From assembly GCA_012798065.1 (NCBI GenBank), contig JAAZNW010000075.1:1-35435 (forward strand): a DNA stretch of 35,435 bases, written 5' to 3'. Below the pieces are notes generated by a model that was given only the letters and a program-made list of their open reading frames with translations, did not search any database and was not told where the DNA came from. This stretch comes from Chloroflexota bacterium. Its GTDB lineage: Bacteria; Chloroflexota; Anaerolineae; Anaerolineales; Anaerolineaceae. Below, one piece after another: positions 1 through 7,911 of the stretch; within the stretch, counting starts at the first letter, position 1; every line of letters starts with the position of its first letter. The translations under genes and the position numbers were made by a program.

Positions 1-222
<222 letters not shown>

Positions 223-650
223 AATAACACCTTTCGGTGTAAGTTACGGATCTGGTTTGTTACTCTTTTGAAAACGACAGGGCATCGTTTTCCTATCACT
301 CTTCAGTTGTTAAGGTACTGATTTCCAAGGGCCAGATTTTTCTCTCGCGACCGCCGCTCGTTAAGACCAGGTGACAAAATTACCGATGCTCCTTTACAGG
401 ACGTCATCGGCCTGCCTTTACGATTTGCTTGTGGACAAGTCCTCAAGCTTGCTGCGTTTGTTGGGTTGTTACGGATCTGCTTATTCCAGCGAAATCTTCA
501 ACGCACTTGGGACAGATATTGTAACCGCCTGTCTTTTCCCTGTCAAGGGTGTGTTCAACGAGTGGGTCACTTCTCGAGTCTGGTTATTGGGTTTTCAATG
601 ATCTGCTCTTTAGGCGAGACCGTTTGCCGTGTTATGGGCAACGAGGGATG
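223..650 (-). other. rRNA operon leader (non-coding)
   Basis: No credible gene lies between the 16S gene and the divergent gene at 788; the short ORFs here have no ribosome binding site and no recognisable protein. The stretch holds the transcribed rrn leader. Visible elements are a GNRA-capped hairpin (227-240, ACACC-GAAA-GGTGT on the minus strand) next to the mature 16S end and an 8-bp perfect stem at 270-292 (GAAAACGA/TCGTTTTC). A boxA-like ACCTTAACAACTG (about 304-316) may serve antitermination. The hairpins could take part in pre-rRNA processing; that is inference. Confidence 0.6.
518..546 (-). promoter_or_regulatory. rrn promoter P2
   Basis: On the minus strand TTGACA (546-541) is followed after 17 bases by TACAAT (523-518), a near-consensus sigma70/SigA promoter pointing at the 16S gene about 300 bases downstream. 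It lies 3' of a second, equally good promoter, giving the tandem arrangement typical of rRNA operons. Confidence 0.82.
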
Positions 651-678
651 ATTATACCTGCTGATGTGTTTGTGTCAA
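651..678 (-). promoter_or_regulatory. rrn promoter P1
   Basis: On the minus strand TTGACA (678-673) and TATAAT (656-651) are both exact consensus hexamers, 16 bases apart. The promoter faces the 16S gene. In both rrn promoters the -35 box is preceded by CC, giving ccTTGACA. It sits about 110 bases from the start of the divergent VanW-domain gene. Confidence 0.85.
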
Positions 679-773
679 GGGTTAATCAGCACCAATTTCA
701 CCTCTTTTTCAACTTCCAAGGGGAACTTTTCTTTCCTTTTGTGCGTTTGAAGAATAGGGCGAAACAGGAGTGT

Positions 774-779
774 TATAAT
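774..779 (+). promoter_or_regulatory. -10 box of VanW-domain gene; probably leaderless mRNA
   Basis: A perfect TATAAT ends 8 bases before the ATG at 788, so transcription should start at or within about two bases of the start codon. No Shine-Dalgarno sequence is present. A matching -35 box at 16-18 bases is not obvious; TTGAAG at 747-752 is 21 bases away. Confidence 0.6.
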
Positions 780-787
780 CTGAATTC

Positions 788-2662
788 ATGACCAGGACAC
801 GCGCGCACCTTTCACCTTCCCTGTGGCTGCAGCTCGGCACCTCCTTATGGATTGGTCTTGCCGCGACCCTGGCGTTGCTGCTCATTTCCCACATTCTCCC
901 CTTACTGGTCTTTGGCAACCGTATTTTCCCTGGCGTTTCACTTTCCGGTTTGAACCTTTCAGGGCTGAACGCCAACGAAGCCGCCGCACTCATCAGCCGT
1001 TCAGCATACTACCCTGCATCAGGGCGCATCACGCTGGAATACGGTTCGCAACAATGGGCGCTTAGCCCTTCCCAACTGGGGGTGATGCTCGACCCCCAGG
1101 CTACAGCCATCACCGCTTATAAAATCGGGCGCAGCGGCCCTCTGGAAAAAGTGCTGCTGGACCGTTTTAACCTCCTTCGTGGCAGCGCGGAGGTACAGCC
1201 AACCTTCATCTTCAACGAAAAAGCCACCGTTGACTTCCTTAACGCTATCGCCGCGGAAATCAACCAGCCACTGCAGGAAGCCAGCCTTGAAATTCAAGGG
1301 GTTGACGTCTTTGTGCGCAACGGTCAACCCGGGCGCGTACTCGATGTTGCCGCCAGCCTGGCGCGCATCGCCGCCCAGGTCGAACAGGTGCGCGATGGCG
1401 TTGTACCTCTGGCGGTGATCGAGACCCAGCCGCTTATCTCAGATGTCAGCGAGCAGGCTGAACTCGCCCGCGAAATCCTCAGCCAGCCATTGCGCTTTAC
1501 CCTGCCGGCGGAGGTCGGTGAGATAGAAGGAAACTGGATGCTTGAGCCGACCGCGCTGGCAAAGATGCTCACCTTTGAGCGCGTACAGGATGGCGGTACT
1601 GATTCACTCGCCGTGGTCGTCAACCCTACCCTGGCAGGGTTGCACCTGGATTCCCTGCGCGAGTCGCTTGACGCTGAACCGCAAAACGCGCGCTTTATCT
1701 TCAACGATGAAACCGGTCTGCTAGACCTGAAGGATTCGGCGGTAATCGGGCGCAAGCTCAACATTCAGTCATCGCTGGAGAATATCAATAGCAGCCTCAA
1801 AGCCGGGAGCCATGAAGCCCAGCTCGTCTTTGATATCACCCCGCCCGCTGTCACCGATTCAATGACCGGAGCGGAGCTGGGGATCACCGAGCTGGTTTAC
1901 GAATATACGTCTTACTTCTATGGTTCCTCTCCAGACCGCGTGCAAAATATCAAAACCGCCTCTTCCTCATTCCATGGTCTGCTGGTGCCGCCCGGAGGTG
2001 TCCTTTCCATGGCTGATGAATTGGGTGATATCAGCCTGGATAACGGTTACGCTGAAGCCCTCATCATCCTGGGTGATGAAACCATCAAAGGCGTAGGCGG
2101 CGGTGTTTGCCAGGTGAGCACCACCCTGTTCCGCACAGCTTACTTCGCCGGGTACCCTATCCTAGAACGCCACGCGCACGCCTACCGCGTGGGGTATTAC
2201 GAACAGACCCCCAGTGGTGGGCATAACGCCAACCTCGCCGGTCTTGATGCCACGGTTTTTGTGCCGCTGGTAGATTTTAAATTTAAGAACGACAGCGACC
2301 ACTGGCTGTTGATGGAAACTTACGTGTACAACAACACCGCGCTCACCTGGAAGTTCTACTCGACCAAAGACGGCCGCCAGGTGGAGCACAGCACTACCGG
2401 ACCTACCCAAAAAGTGAAAGCCCCCGATGACCTTTATCGTGAAAACCCTGAACTAAAAAAAGGCGAGGTCAAACAGGTGGATTGGGCCGCGGAAGGCGCC
2501 AGGGTGGTGGTAACCCGCCGGGTCACACGCGGCGGCGAGCTGCTGTATAACGACACATTCACCACGGTGTATGAGCCCTGGCGCAACATCTTTGAATACG
2601 GCCCGGGCACTGAGGACATGCCCCCCGACAAGAAAAGCGGCAGCGCGGAAGACGAAGAATAA
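788..2662 (+). CDS. VanW family protein, membrane-anchored
   Basis: A 624-residue envelope protein. Residues about 14-40 form one transmembrane segment. Next come two stretches resembling the peptidoglycan-binding-like repeat that usually precedes VanW (roughly 60-180 and 210-340). The VanW domain spans about 375-510 and carries its hallmark GVGGGVCQVSTTL near 435-447, followed by LERHAHAYRVGYY and a DATV block. The tail (about 540-610), with VVVTRRV and FTTVYEPW, resembles the G5-like ending of many VanW proteins, and the extreme C-terminus is acidic. The biochemical role of VanW is unsettled; the domain was named after a gene in vanB-type vancomycin-resistance clusters, but chromosomal copies like this one do not imply resistance. 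A cell-wall role fits the LCP gene downstream. The start is supported by the -10 box just upstream and the downstream membrane segment. Confidence 0.9.
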   Translation: MTRTRAHLSPSLWLQLGTSLWIGLAATLALLLISHILPLLVFGNRIFPGVSLSGLNLSGLNANEAAALISRSAYYPASGRITLEYGSQQWALSPSQLGVMLDPQATAITAYKIGRSGPLEKVLLDRFNLLRGSAEVQPTFIFNEKATVDFLNAIAAEINQPLQEASLEIQGVDVFVRNGQPGRVLDVAASLARIAAQVEQVRDGVVPLAVIETQPLISDVSEQAELAREILSQPLRFTLPAEVGEIEGNWMLEPTALAKMLTFERVQDGGTDSLAVVVNPTLAGLHLDSLRESLDAEPQNARFIFNDETGLLDLKDSAVIGRKLNIQSSLENINSSLKAGSHEAQLVFDITPPAVTDSMTGAELGITELVYEYTSYFYGSSPDRVQNIKTASSSFHGLLVPPGGVLSMADELGDISLDNGYAEALIILGDETIKGVGGGVCQVSTTLFRTAYFAGYPILERHAHAYRVGYYEQTPSGGHNANLAGLDATVFVPLVDFKFKNDSDHWLLMETYVYNNTALTWKFYSTKDGRQVEHSTTGPTQKVKAPDDLYRENPELKKGEVKQVDWAAEGARVVVTRRVTRGGELLYNDTFTTVYEPWRNIFEYGPGTEDMPPDKKSGSAEDEE

Positions 2663-2670
2663 CCCCCCAG

Positions 2671-2708
2671 TATAATGGTACAATTGCCCCGTAATGAAAA
2701 AGCGGAGG
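2671..2708 (+). promoter_or_regulatory. -10-like boxes and ribosome binding site for the Trm112-like gene
   Basis: TATAAT (2671-2676) and TACAAT (2679-2684) lie in the 50-base gap after the VanW-domain gene. GGAGG (2704-2708) sits 4 bases before the ATG at 2713. The site favours that ATG over the out-of-frame ATG at 2709, which overlaps it too closely. The gene may therefore be transcribed independently of the upstream gene. Confidence 0.5.
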
Positions 2709-2712
2709 ATGA

Positions 2713-2937
2713 ATGAAGGTCAACCAAGAACTGCTTGAGATCCTGCGCTGCCCGGCCTGCGTTAAAGAAAAACCCGGTTTGCTCGAACAGGTACGCGAGG
2801 TGTGGCTGGTATGCACAGACTGCGGCCGTAAATACCCGATAGTAGAAGAGATACCGGTGCTGTTGATTTCGGAAGGCGAGCGCTGGCGCGCCCTGCCAGT
2901 GGAGGACCTGCCCGTTCCCCCGCCAAGGCCTGAATGA
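2713..2937 (+). CDS. Trm112 family (UPF0434-like) zinc-ribbon protein
   Basis: A 74-residue protein beginning with the family pattern LLEILRCPAC, followed by VCTDCGRKYPI and EEIPVLL. Four cysteines (13, 16, 34 and 37) form two CxxC knuckles expected to bind one zinc ion. In eukaryotes and archaea Trm112 activates methyltransferases; bacterial members are mostly uncharacterised single-domain proteins. No methyltransferase is adjacent here; the gene lies between two cell-envelope genes. The strong ribosome binding site supports the start. Confidence 0.88.
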   Translation: MKVNQELLEILRCPACVKEKPGLLEQVREVWLVCTDCGRKYPIVEEIPVLLISEGERWRALPVEDLPVPPPRPE

Positions 2938-3025
2938 TTTTTTCTCCCAGCTCCAATTATCTGGTATTGTTCTTGCAACAAAGCACCGGTAACACACTAA
3001 CCTCATTAATGATGGTGAACTCTTA

Positions 3026-4477
3026 ATGGCTCAAATGACAAAAAAACCCATGGCGCACTCAATTCGCCGCAACCTCAAAATGGATACCACCACCCGGGTG
3101 TTATTGATCTCATTCGCCGTGGTCGGCCTGCTGCTGGCATTTTTAGCGGGTAAATTCATTTATAACACGGTAAAAAGCTGGTCGATCACCTCTCTGCCTG
3201 GCGCGCCGGTTAGTTCTCCTGGCAGCAGCGCAACCACAGGGCAGATTCCTGATTTGAATATCCAATCCAACACCGGGCCAGAAGCCAAATCATGGGACGG
3301 TAAAAGCCGCGTGAATATTCTGTTCCTCGGGCTGGACGCCACCGACCAGCGCGAGCTGATGGAGCCGGGACCTCGTTTTTCAGACACCATGATCCTGGTA
3401 ACCATCGACCCGCTCTCGCAAACCCTCGGCGCGCTCTCCATCCGCCGTGACCTGTGGGTGAATGTCCCGGGTTACGACTATCACAAGATCAACAAGGCGC
3501 ACTTTATCGGTGAAGCCTATCACCTCCCCGGCGGCGGCGCCGGTCTGGCTGTTGCCACAGTCGAGGAATTTCTCGGTATCCCCATCCATTATTACGCCAA
3601 AGTGGATTTCAACACCTTCGTCAGGGTGATCGATGAAATTAAGGGGGTAAAGATAGAGGTCAAGGAACCCATCCTGGCAGATTGGGGCGCGAACGGCAAT
3701 AACTTCTGGTTGGAACCCGGTGTGTACACCCTGCCCGGCACCTACGCGCTGGCCTACGCGCGCTACCGCGGCAGTGATGCCGGCGATATTGACCGCGGTG
3801 AACGCCAGATGCAGGTGATGATGGCCATTCGCGACCGTATCCTCGATTTCAAGATGCTTCCGCAGCTCATCCAAAGCGCGCCCGCCCTATACCAGGATGT
3901 TTCTGATGGCGTGCAAACCAACATGTCCTTCGATCAGGCAGTGCAGCTGATGGTATTGATAAGTAAAATCCCGCGCGAGAATTTTAAGACCTACAACATC
4001 ACTTACGATGACGCCGCGCCAGAGATGATTACCACCCTGGACGAAGGCACCCAGTACATCCTGCGTCCCTTCCCTGATAAGATACGCGAGCTGCGAGACC
4101 GGGTTTTCGCCTCAGAAGGCGTGGCAGCCGCTCCTATCGTCATGCAGAGTGGTGGAGACCCACTGGCGTTGGCCCAGGCTGAAGGCGCCCGTATCAGCAT
4201 CTTCAACGGTACCAGCACCAACGGCTTGGCAGAAGCCACTAGGGATTATCTTACTTCACAGGGCTTGCACGTTATTGAAGCGTCCTCTGCCAGTGAGGCT
4301 TATTCTTATACCACGCTGGTGGTACACAGCGCCACACCATACACACTGGCTTACCTGTCTTCGCTGATGAACAATATTCCCAGCACGCGCATTTTTAACC
4401 AGTACGACCCTCAAAGCACGACGGATATCACCGTTTTCCTGGGGACCGATTGGGCTACCGCCAACCCGATGCCGTAA
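3026..4477 (+). CDS. LytR-CpsA-Psr (LCP) family protein with LytR_C tail
   Basis: A 483-residue protein. A basic N-terminus is followed by one membrane segment (about 26-50), a Ser/Pro/Gly-rich spacer, then an LCP domain from about 93 to 265. It shows the family markers VNILFLGLD, FSDTMILVTIDP, SIRRDLWV, HKINKAH, a YARYRG-like segment and DIDRGERQ; the arginines and aspartates bind the polyprenyl-pyrophosphate donor in characterised relatives. A LytR_C domain (ISIFNGTSTNGLA) occupies about 390-475. LCP enzymes attach secondary polymers such as teichoic acids, capsule or glycans to peptidoglycan or other acceptors outside the membrane. Which polymer applies here is unknown. The upstream ribosome binding site is weak; in-frame ATGs at 3050 and 3080 are alternatives, but all keep the membrane anchor. 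Confidence 0.93.
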   Translation: MAQMTKKPMAHSIRRNLKMDTTTRVLLISFAVVGLLLAFLAGKFIYNTVKSWSITSLPGAPVSSPGSSATTGQIPDLNIQSNTGPEAKSWDGKSRVNILFLGLDATDQRELMEPGPRFSDTMILVTIDPLSQTLGALSIRRDLWVNVPGYDYHKINKAHFIGEAYHLPGGGAGLAVATVEEFLGIPIHYYAKVDFNTFVRVIDEIKGVKIEVKEPILADWGANGNNFWLEPGVYTLPGTYALAYARYRGSDAGDIDRGERQMQVMMAIRDRILDFKMLPQLIQSAPALYQDVSDGVQTNMSFDQAVQLMVLISKIPRENFKTYNITYDDAAPEMITTLDEGTQYILRPFPDKIRELRDRVFASEGVAAAPIVMQSGGDPLALAQAEGARISIFNGTSTNGLAEATRDYLTSQGLHVIEASSASEAYSYTTLVVHSATPYTLAYLSSLMNNIPSTRIFNQYDPQSTTDITVFLGTDWATANPMP

Positions 4478-4501
4478 ACGCAGCGGTTGTTGCGCAATCT
4501 C

Positions 4502-4533
4502 ATCAGGCCGGGCAACCGGCCTGATTTATTTTA
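4502..4533 (+). terminator. Bidirectional intrinsic terminator between convergent genes
   Basis: ATCAGGCCGG, the loop GCAA and CCGGCCTGAT form a 10-bp perfect stem (4502-4525), followed by a T-rich tail (TTATTTTAT) for the LCP gene. On the opposite strand the A/T-rich flank is also suitable for ending the hutU-linked genes, whose last stop is at 4531. Confidence 0.85.
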
Positions 4534-5367
4534 TGGTTGCTTAAAAACAAGTTGAATGGAACCCGGGAACGCTTCTCCATCCTTGTTCTTGCATTGTGGA
4601 ACAGAAAGGTTTTGCACCAACTGCCCCGTGCTGCCAACCCGCAGGTTATAGGTCATCCCCTCCACCATCGCATAATCAGCATAGCCCGGGCTGATTTCAG
4701 GGTAGAACCCGGTGAAAAAACTTTCAACGCCGCCATCGGTGATGGAAACCTCCACGCGCACCGCCGGTACCCCTTCATCTGCTGCGTTAAACACAAAAAC
4801 CTGGATCAACGACCCGCGTCCCTCCACTTCGCAAATCTCCTTTTGTTGTATCAACGCGTAAGGAGCGCCCTGTGTGGGCAAGGGGGTGGGGCTGGGGCGT
4901 GGGGTGATCGTGGCGCCGGGTGTGCGGGTTGGAGGGGGAAGCGTGGGCGTCTCCTGCTCACCAGGGGCTGGTTCGGTTGCCTGCCCGCCAGCTTCTGCGG
5001 CAATGCGCGGCAATGGCGTGATCAGCAGCTGTTTTTGGCTTACCGCCGCGGCCAGCAGCGCCAACGCCCGGCTGGTATGCTCATCTCCGCCGGGTCTCTT
5101 CTCTTTTTCAGCCTGCGCCACCAGGGCATCCGCCGGCCTGGGGTCCGCCAGCAGCGCCAGCCGTGCAACGGCGCGACCATTATCTGCTTCCACCAGGTAC
5201 GCCCGGGCGACGAGCGCGCGGTACTGTTCACGATCGACCGCCTTCAACGCCGATGGGGCTACATCCACATATCGAGCAGGAACAATAAAAATAGATGTGA
5301 GTAAACCCAGGACGGCGCCAATGACAAGCCCGGTGAGCAGGTACAAGGACCCGCGCTTTTCCTTCAT
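4531..5367 (-). CDS. Membrane-anchored protein with Pro/Thr linker and extracellular domain
   Basis: A 278-residue protein not assigned to a named family. Residues about 9-30 form an N-terminal membrane anchor. About 38-115 is a helical region rich in Ala and Leu. It aligns by eye with the protein encoded just upstream (shared pattern: membrane segment, P-A-K/R, S-L-K/R, Y-x-x-MVA/LVA, L/F...D-x-x-xA-x-RL). About 140-165 is a Pro/Thr-rich linker (TPRPSPTPLPTQ). About 167-278 is a compact domain with two cysteines and alternating hydrophobic strands, perhaps beta-sandwich. The ATG overlaps the stop of the preceding gene in ATGA, so the two are translationally coupled. The linker and topology suggest the C-terminal domain lies outside the membrane. 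Function unknown. Confidence 0.82.
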   Translation of the reverse strand: MKEKRGSLYLLTGLVIGAVLGLLTSIFIVPARYVDVAPSALKAVDREQYRALVARAYLVEADNGRAVARLALLADPRPADALVAQAEKEKRPGGDEHTSRALALLAAAVSQKQLLITPLPRIAAEAGGQATEPAPGEQETPTLPPPTRTPGATITPRPSPTPLPTQGAPYALIQQKEICEVEGRGSLIQVFVFNAADEGVPAVRVEVSITDGGVESFFTGFYPEISPGYADYAMVEGMTYNLRVGSTGQLVQNLSVPQCKNKDGEAFPGSIQLVFKQP

Positions 5368-5717
5368 GGCCTGGTCTCCTGCCTGGTTTGTTGCAGGGCG
5401 ATTTCCAGGTCGGCAATCAGGCGCATTTCCCAGTCGGCGTAGCCCATTTCCTGGGCGGTCAGCAATCCGCGCCGAACCGCTCCAATCGCGTCAGCCGGTT
5501 TAATCTTCTCCAGACGGTCGGTAGCCTTCTCCAGGTCTCCATCGGTGGCGAACAATTCGGCTACCATCAGCACGTAATCAGCTTTATAGTCTGCCCGTAA
5601 ACTTTTCATCGCCGCAGCCGATATTTTTGCCGGGTAATACAACCAACCATACATCAGCCCGGCGGTTGCGCCAAGCATAATGGCGAGAATGAAGGCGATC
5701 AACCTGCCTTTGCGCAT
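5364..5717 (-). CDS. Small single-pass membrane protein, paralogous to the next gene
   Basis: A 117-residue protein with one N-terminal membrane segment (about 7-28) followed by a charged helical region. That region looks like a short tetratricopeptide-like repeat (YKADYVLMVAELFATDGDLE...A...RL). It resembles residues about 8-115 of the protein encoded by the following gene, so the pair probably arose by duplication, with this copy lacking the extracellular extension. The ATG begins on the base after the hutU stop codon and its own end overlaps the next start by 4 bases. All three genes therefore look co-transcribed. No family name can be assigned. Confidence 0.8.
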   Translation of the reverse strand: MRKGRLIAFILAIMLGATAGLMYGWLYYPAKISAAAMKSLRADYKADYVLMVAELFATDGDLEKATDRLEKIKPADAIGAVRRGLLTAQEMGYADWEMRLIADLEIALQQTRQETRP

Positions 5718-7379
5718 CTACTGATCCTTCGGCAGCATGGGCATGTGAATGCCCAACCGCCTGGCGGCCATAATGGCCTCGGGGTATCCGGCGTCAGCGT
5801 GCCTGACCACCCCCATGCCCGGGTCGGTAGTCAACACGCGCTCCAGGCGTTTGGCAGCCTGCGGGGTGCCATCCGCCACAATGACCATGCCAGCGTGCTG
5901 GCTGAAACCGATTCCTACCCCGCCGCCATGATGGAATGAAACCCAGGTCGCCCCGCCCGCGGCGTTGACCAGCGCGTTGAGGATCGGCCAGTCACTGATG
6001 GCATCCGAGCCGTCTTGCATCCCCTCTGTTTCGCGGTTAGGGGAGGCGACCGAGCCAGCATCCAAATGGTCGCGCCCAATGACAATGGGCGCTTTTAATT
6101 GACCTCTGGCAACCATTTCATTAAATAACAGTCCTGCTCGCGCTCGCTCACCATACCCCAGCCAGCAGATGCGCGAGGGCAGCCCCTGGAAATGCACCCG
6201 CTCTCGCGCTATGGTTAACCAGCGCTTGAGATGCTCGTCACGCGGAAACAACTTACTGATGGCTTCGTCCGTGCGGTAAATATCTTCGGGGTCACCTGAA
6301 AGCGCCACCCACCTGAAGGGACCTTTTCCCTCGCAAAACAACGGGCGGATATACGCCGGCACAAAACCGGGGAATTGAAAAGCGTCTTTTACACCGTTAT
6401 CAAAGGCGCGCTGGCGCAGGTTGTTGCCATAATCGAACACCTCAGCGCCCTTGCGTTGGAAATGCAGCATGGCGCGGATGTGCGCCGACATCGAATCCAG
6501 TGAGCGATGCTCGTATTGCCGCGGGTCATCACTGCGCATCCTCTCTGCCTCTTCTAGTGAAAGCCCCGCCGGGATGTAACTCATTACATCATGCGCCGGC
6601 GTCTGGTCGGTCACCACATCTGGCACCACGCCGCGCAGCACCAGTTCGGGGTAAATTTCAGCGGCATTACCGATGAGCGCGATGGAACGGGGTTCTTCTC
6701 GCTGGCAAAATTCCTCCACCAGGGTCATGGCCTCTTCCAGCGAATCCACCACCACATCCACATAACCTGTTTCCAGGCGGCGTTGCGCTCGCTGGGGGTC
6801 AACCTCAACGCACAGTCCCACACCTTCGTTCATGGTGATAGCCAGTGGCTGCGCGCCGCCCATGCCTCCCAGACCGGCGGTCAGCACAAACCGACCGCGT
6901 AATGATTGCCAGCCCTTTTGCCTGGCCAGCGATCCCAGGGTTTCGTAAGTCCCCTGCAAAATCCCCTGGGTGCCAATATAAATCCACGAGCCCGCTGTCA
7001 TCTGCCCGAACATGATGAGCCCTTTTGCCGCCAGTTGATCAAAATGCTGCTGCGTGGCCCAATGCGGAACCAGGTTGGAATTGGCGATAAGCACTCGCGG
7101 CGCGTCAGCGTGGCTTTTAAAAACAACCACCGGCTTGCCCGATTGCACCAGCAGTGTTTCATCCGGTTCGAGTTCACGCAAAGATCGCAGGATGGCATCA
7201 AAGGATTCCCAGTTGCGCGCCGCCTGCCCGCGCCCACCATACACCACCAGGTCTTGCGGGCGTTCCGCCACCTCGGGGTCAAGGTTATTTTGGATCATGC
7301 GGTATGCGGCTTCGATCTGCCAGTTCTTACAGGTGAGCGTACTCCCGCGGGGAGCCCTGATCACGCGTGTTTCCACCAT
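5718..7379 (-). CDS. hutU: Urocanate hydratase (urocanase)
   Basis: A 553-residue protein, the usual size for the family. It converts urocanate to 4-imidazolone-5-propionate with tightly bound NAD+ in cytosolic histidine breakdown. Visible family blocks include [11 protein letters not shown] near 48-58, [29 protein letters not shown] near 128-147, the glycine-rich NAD-binding [14 protein letters not shown] near 167-180, [15 protein letters not shown] with the conserved cysteine near 405, [20 protein letters not shown] and [17 protein letters not shown]. No hutH, hutI or hutG gene lies in the window, so the rest of the pathway must be elsewhere or absent. Two unrelated-looking membrane protein genes follow directly. 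A GGAGG site precedes the ATG. Confidence 0.97.
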   Translation of the reverse strand: MVETRVIRAPRGSTLTCKNWQIEAAYRMIQNNLDPEVAERPQDLVVYGGRGQAARNWESFDAILRSLRELEPDETLLVQSGKPVVVFKSHADAPRVLIANSNLVPHWATQQHFDQLAAKGLIMFGQMTAGSWIYIGTQGILQGTYETLGSLARQKGWQSLRGRFVLTAGLGGMGGAQPLAITMNEGVGLCVEVDPQRAQRRLETGYVDVVVDSLEEAMTLVEEFCQREEPRSIALIGNAAEIYPELVLRGVVPDVVTDQTPAHDVMSYIPAGLSLEEAERMRSDDPRQYEHRSLDSMSAHIRAMLHFQRKGAEVFDYGNNLRQRAFDNGVKDAFQFPGFVPAYIRPLFCEGKGPFRWVALSGDPEDIYRTDEAISKLFPRDEHLKRWLTIARERVHFQGLPSRICWLGYGERARAGLLFNEMVARGQLKAPIVIGRDHLDAGSVASPNRETEGMQDGSDAISDWPILNALVNAAGGATWVSFHHGGGVGIGFSQHAGMVIVADGTPQAAKRLERVLTTDPGMGVVRHADAGYPEAIMAARRLGIHMPMLPKDQ

Positions 7380-7383
7380 GCGT

Positions 7384-7421
7384 CCTCCGTTCTTTTCCGG
7401 CCTGTTTTTTCGATTATTATA
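7384..7421 (-). promoter_or_regulatory. hutU -10 box and ribosome binding site
   Basis: On the minus strand TATAAT (7421-7416) lies about 36 bases before the hutU ATG, and GGAGG (7388-7384) sits 4 bases before it. A good -35 hexamer at the proper distance is not visible, so the promoter may need an activator or be weak. Confidence 0.5.
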
Positions 7422-7486
7422 CGCTGAAATACAAACCCCTTACGCCGCACGCGTTACGGGCTCCTATCAGGGATGATAACCGCACC

Positions 7487-7911
7487 TCAAATCTGCCTGG
7501 CGTAAGCGAGCAGCACCGGCGGTGATATTTGCCCGCGCAACCCGCCCTGGCGCAGAACCAGCCGCGTAAGAAGCGGGCGCTTTTTTAAGCGATACGCCAG
7601 GAATTCCGCCACGCGGCCAGGTTCTTCCAGCGCTTTAAAAGTGGCACGGGTGCAATGCTCACCCACCTGTATCTCCACCCTTGGCTGGGATTGCGCGTTG
7701 CGGTACCAATCAGTCCACGGCCATCCGCAGCGCCTTCCCAGTACGCCCCGTCGATCCATTCATACTGCAGTCCAACTGTGTGAGGTTTGCCGCTCCGCCT
7801 GCCAGTGGTGGTAAGCAGCAAGACCATCCCGCCGACGAGTCGATACAAAATAATGCGATAAAGCCGGGTGAATTTATGGTTGTCTGGCCTGAACCTTATG
7901 TAACGGGCCGT
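7487..7911 (-). pseudogene. Frameshifted deazaflavin-dependent nitroreductase-like gene
   Basis: Two overlapping minus-strand frames together read like one small protein of the F420-type nitroreductase family (PF04075-like). The upstream frame gives VLLLTTTGRRSGKPHTVGLQY and GAYWEGAADG. The downstream frame, shifted back by one base, gives WTDWYRNAQSQPRVEIQVG and a C-terminal helical part ending AYARQI at 7487. The junction lies near 7715-7735, equal to a one-base deletion. No ATG exists in the first frame after the in-frame stop that ends the permease gene; a TTG at 7848 is the best start. The copy is therefore probably broken, unless the shift is a sequencing error. It would have used F420 or a similar flavin in the cytosol. 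Confidence 0.6.

Noticed and set aside
371-791. Three plus-strand frames of 61-80 codons in the rRNA leader
   Set aside because: They overlap one another in different frames, lack ribosome binding sites and cross the rrn promoters and leader, so they are chance frames.
788-2662. Vancomycin resistance determinant
   Set aside because: VanW-domain proteins are common in non-resistant bacteria, and no vanH, vanA/B or vanX-like gene is present.
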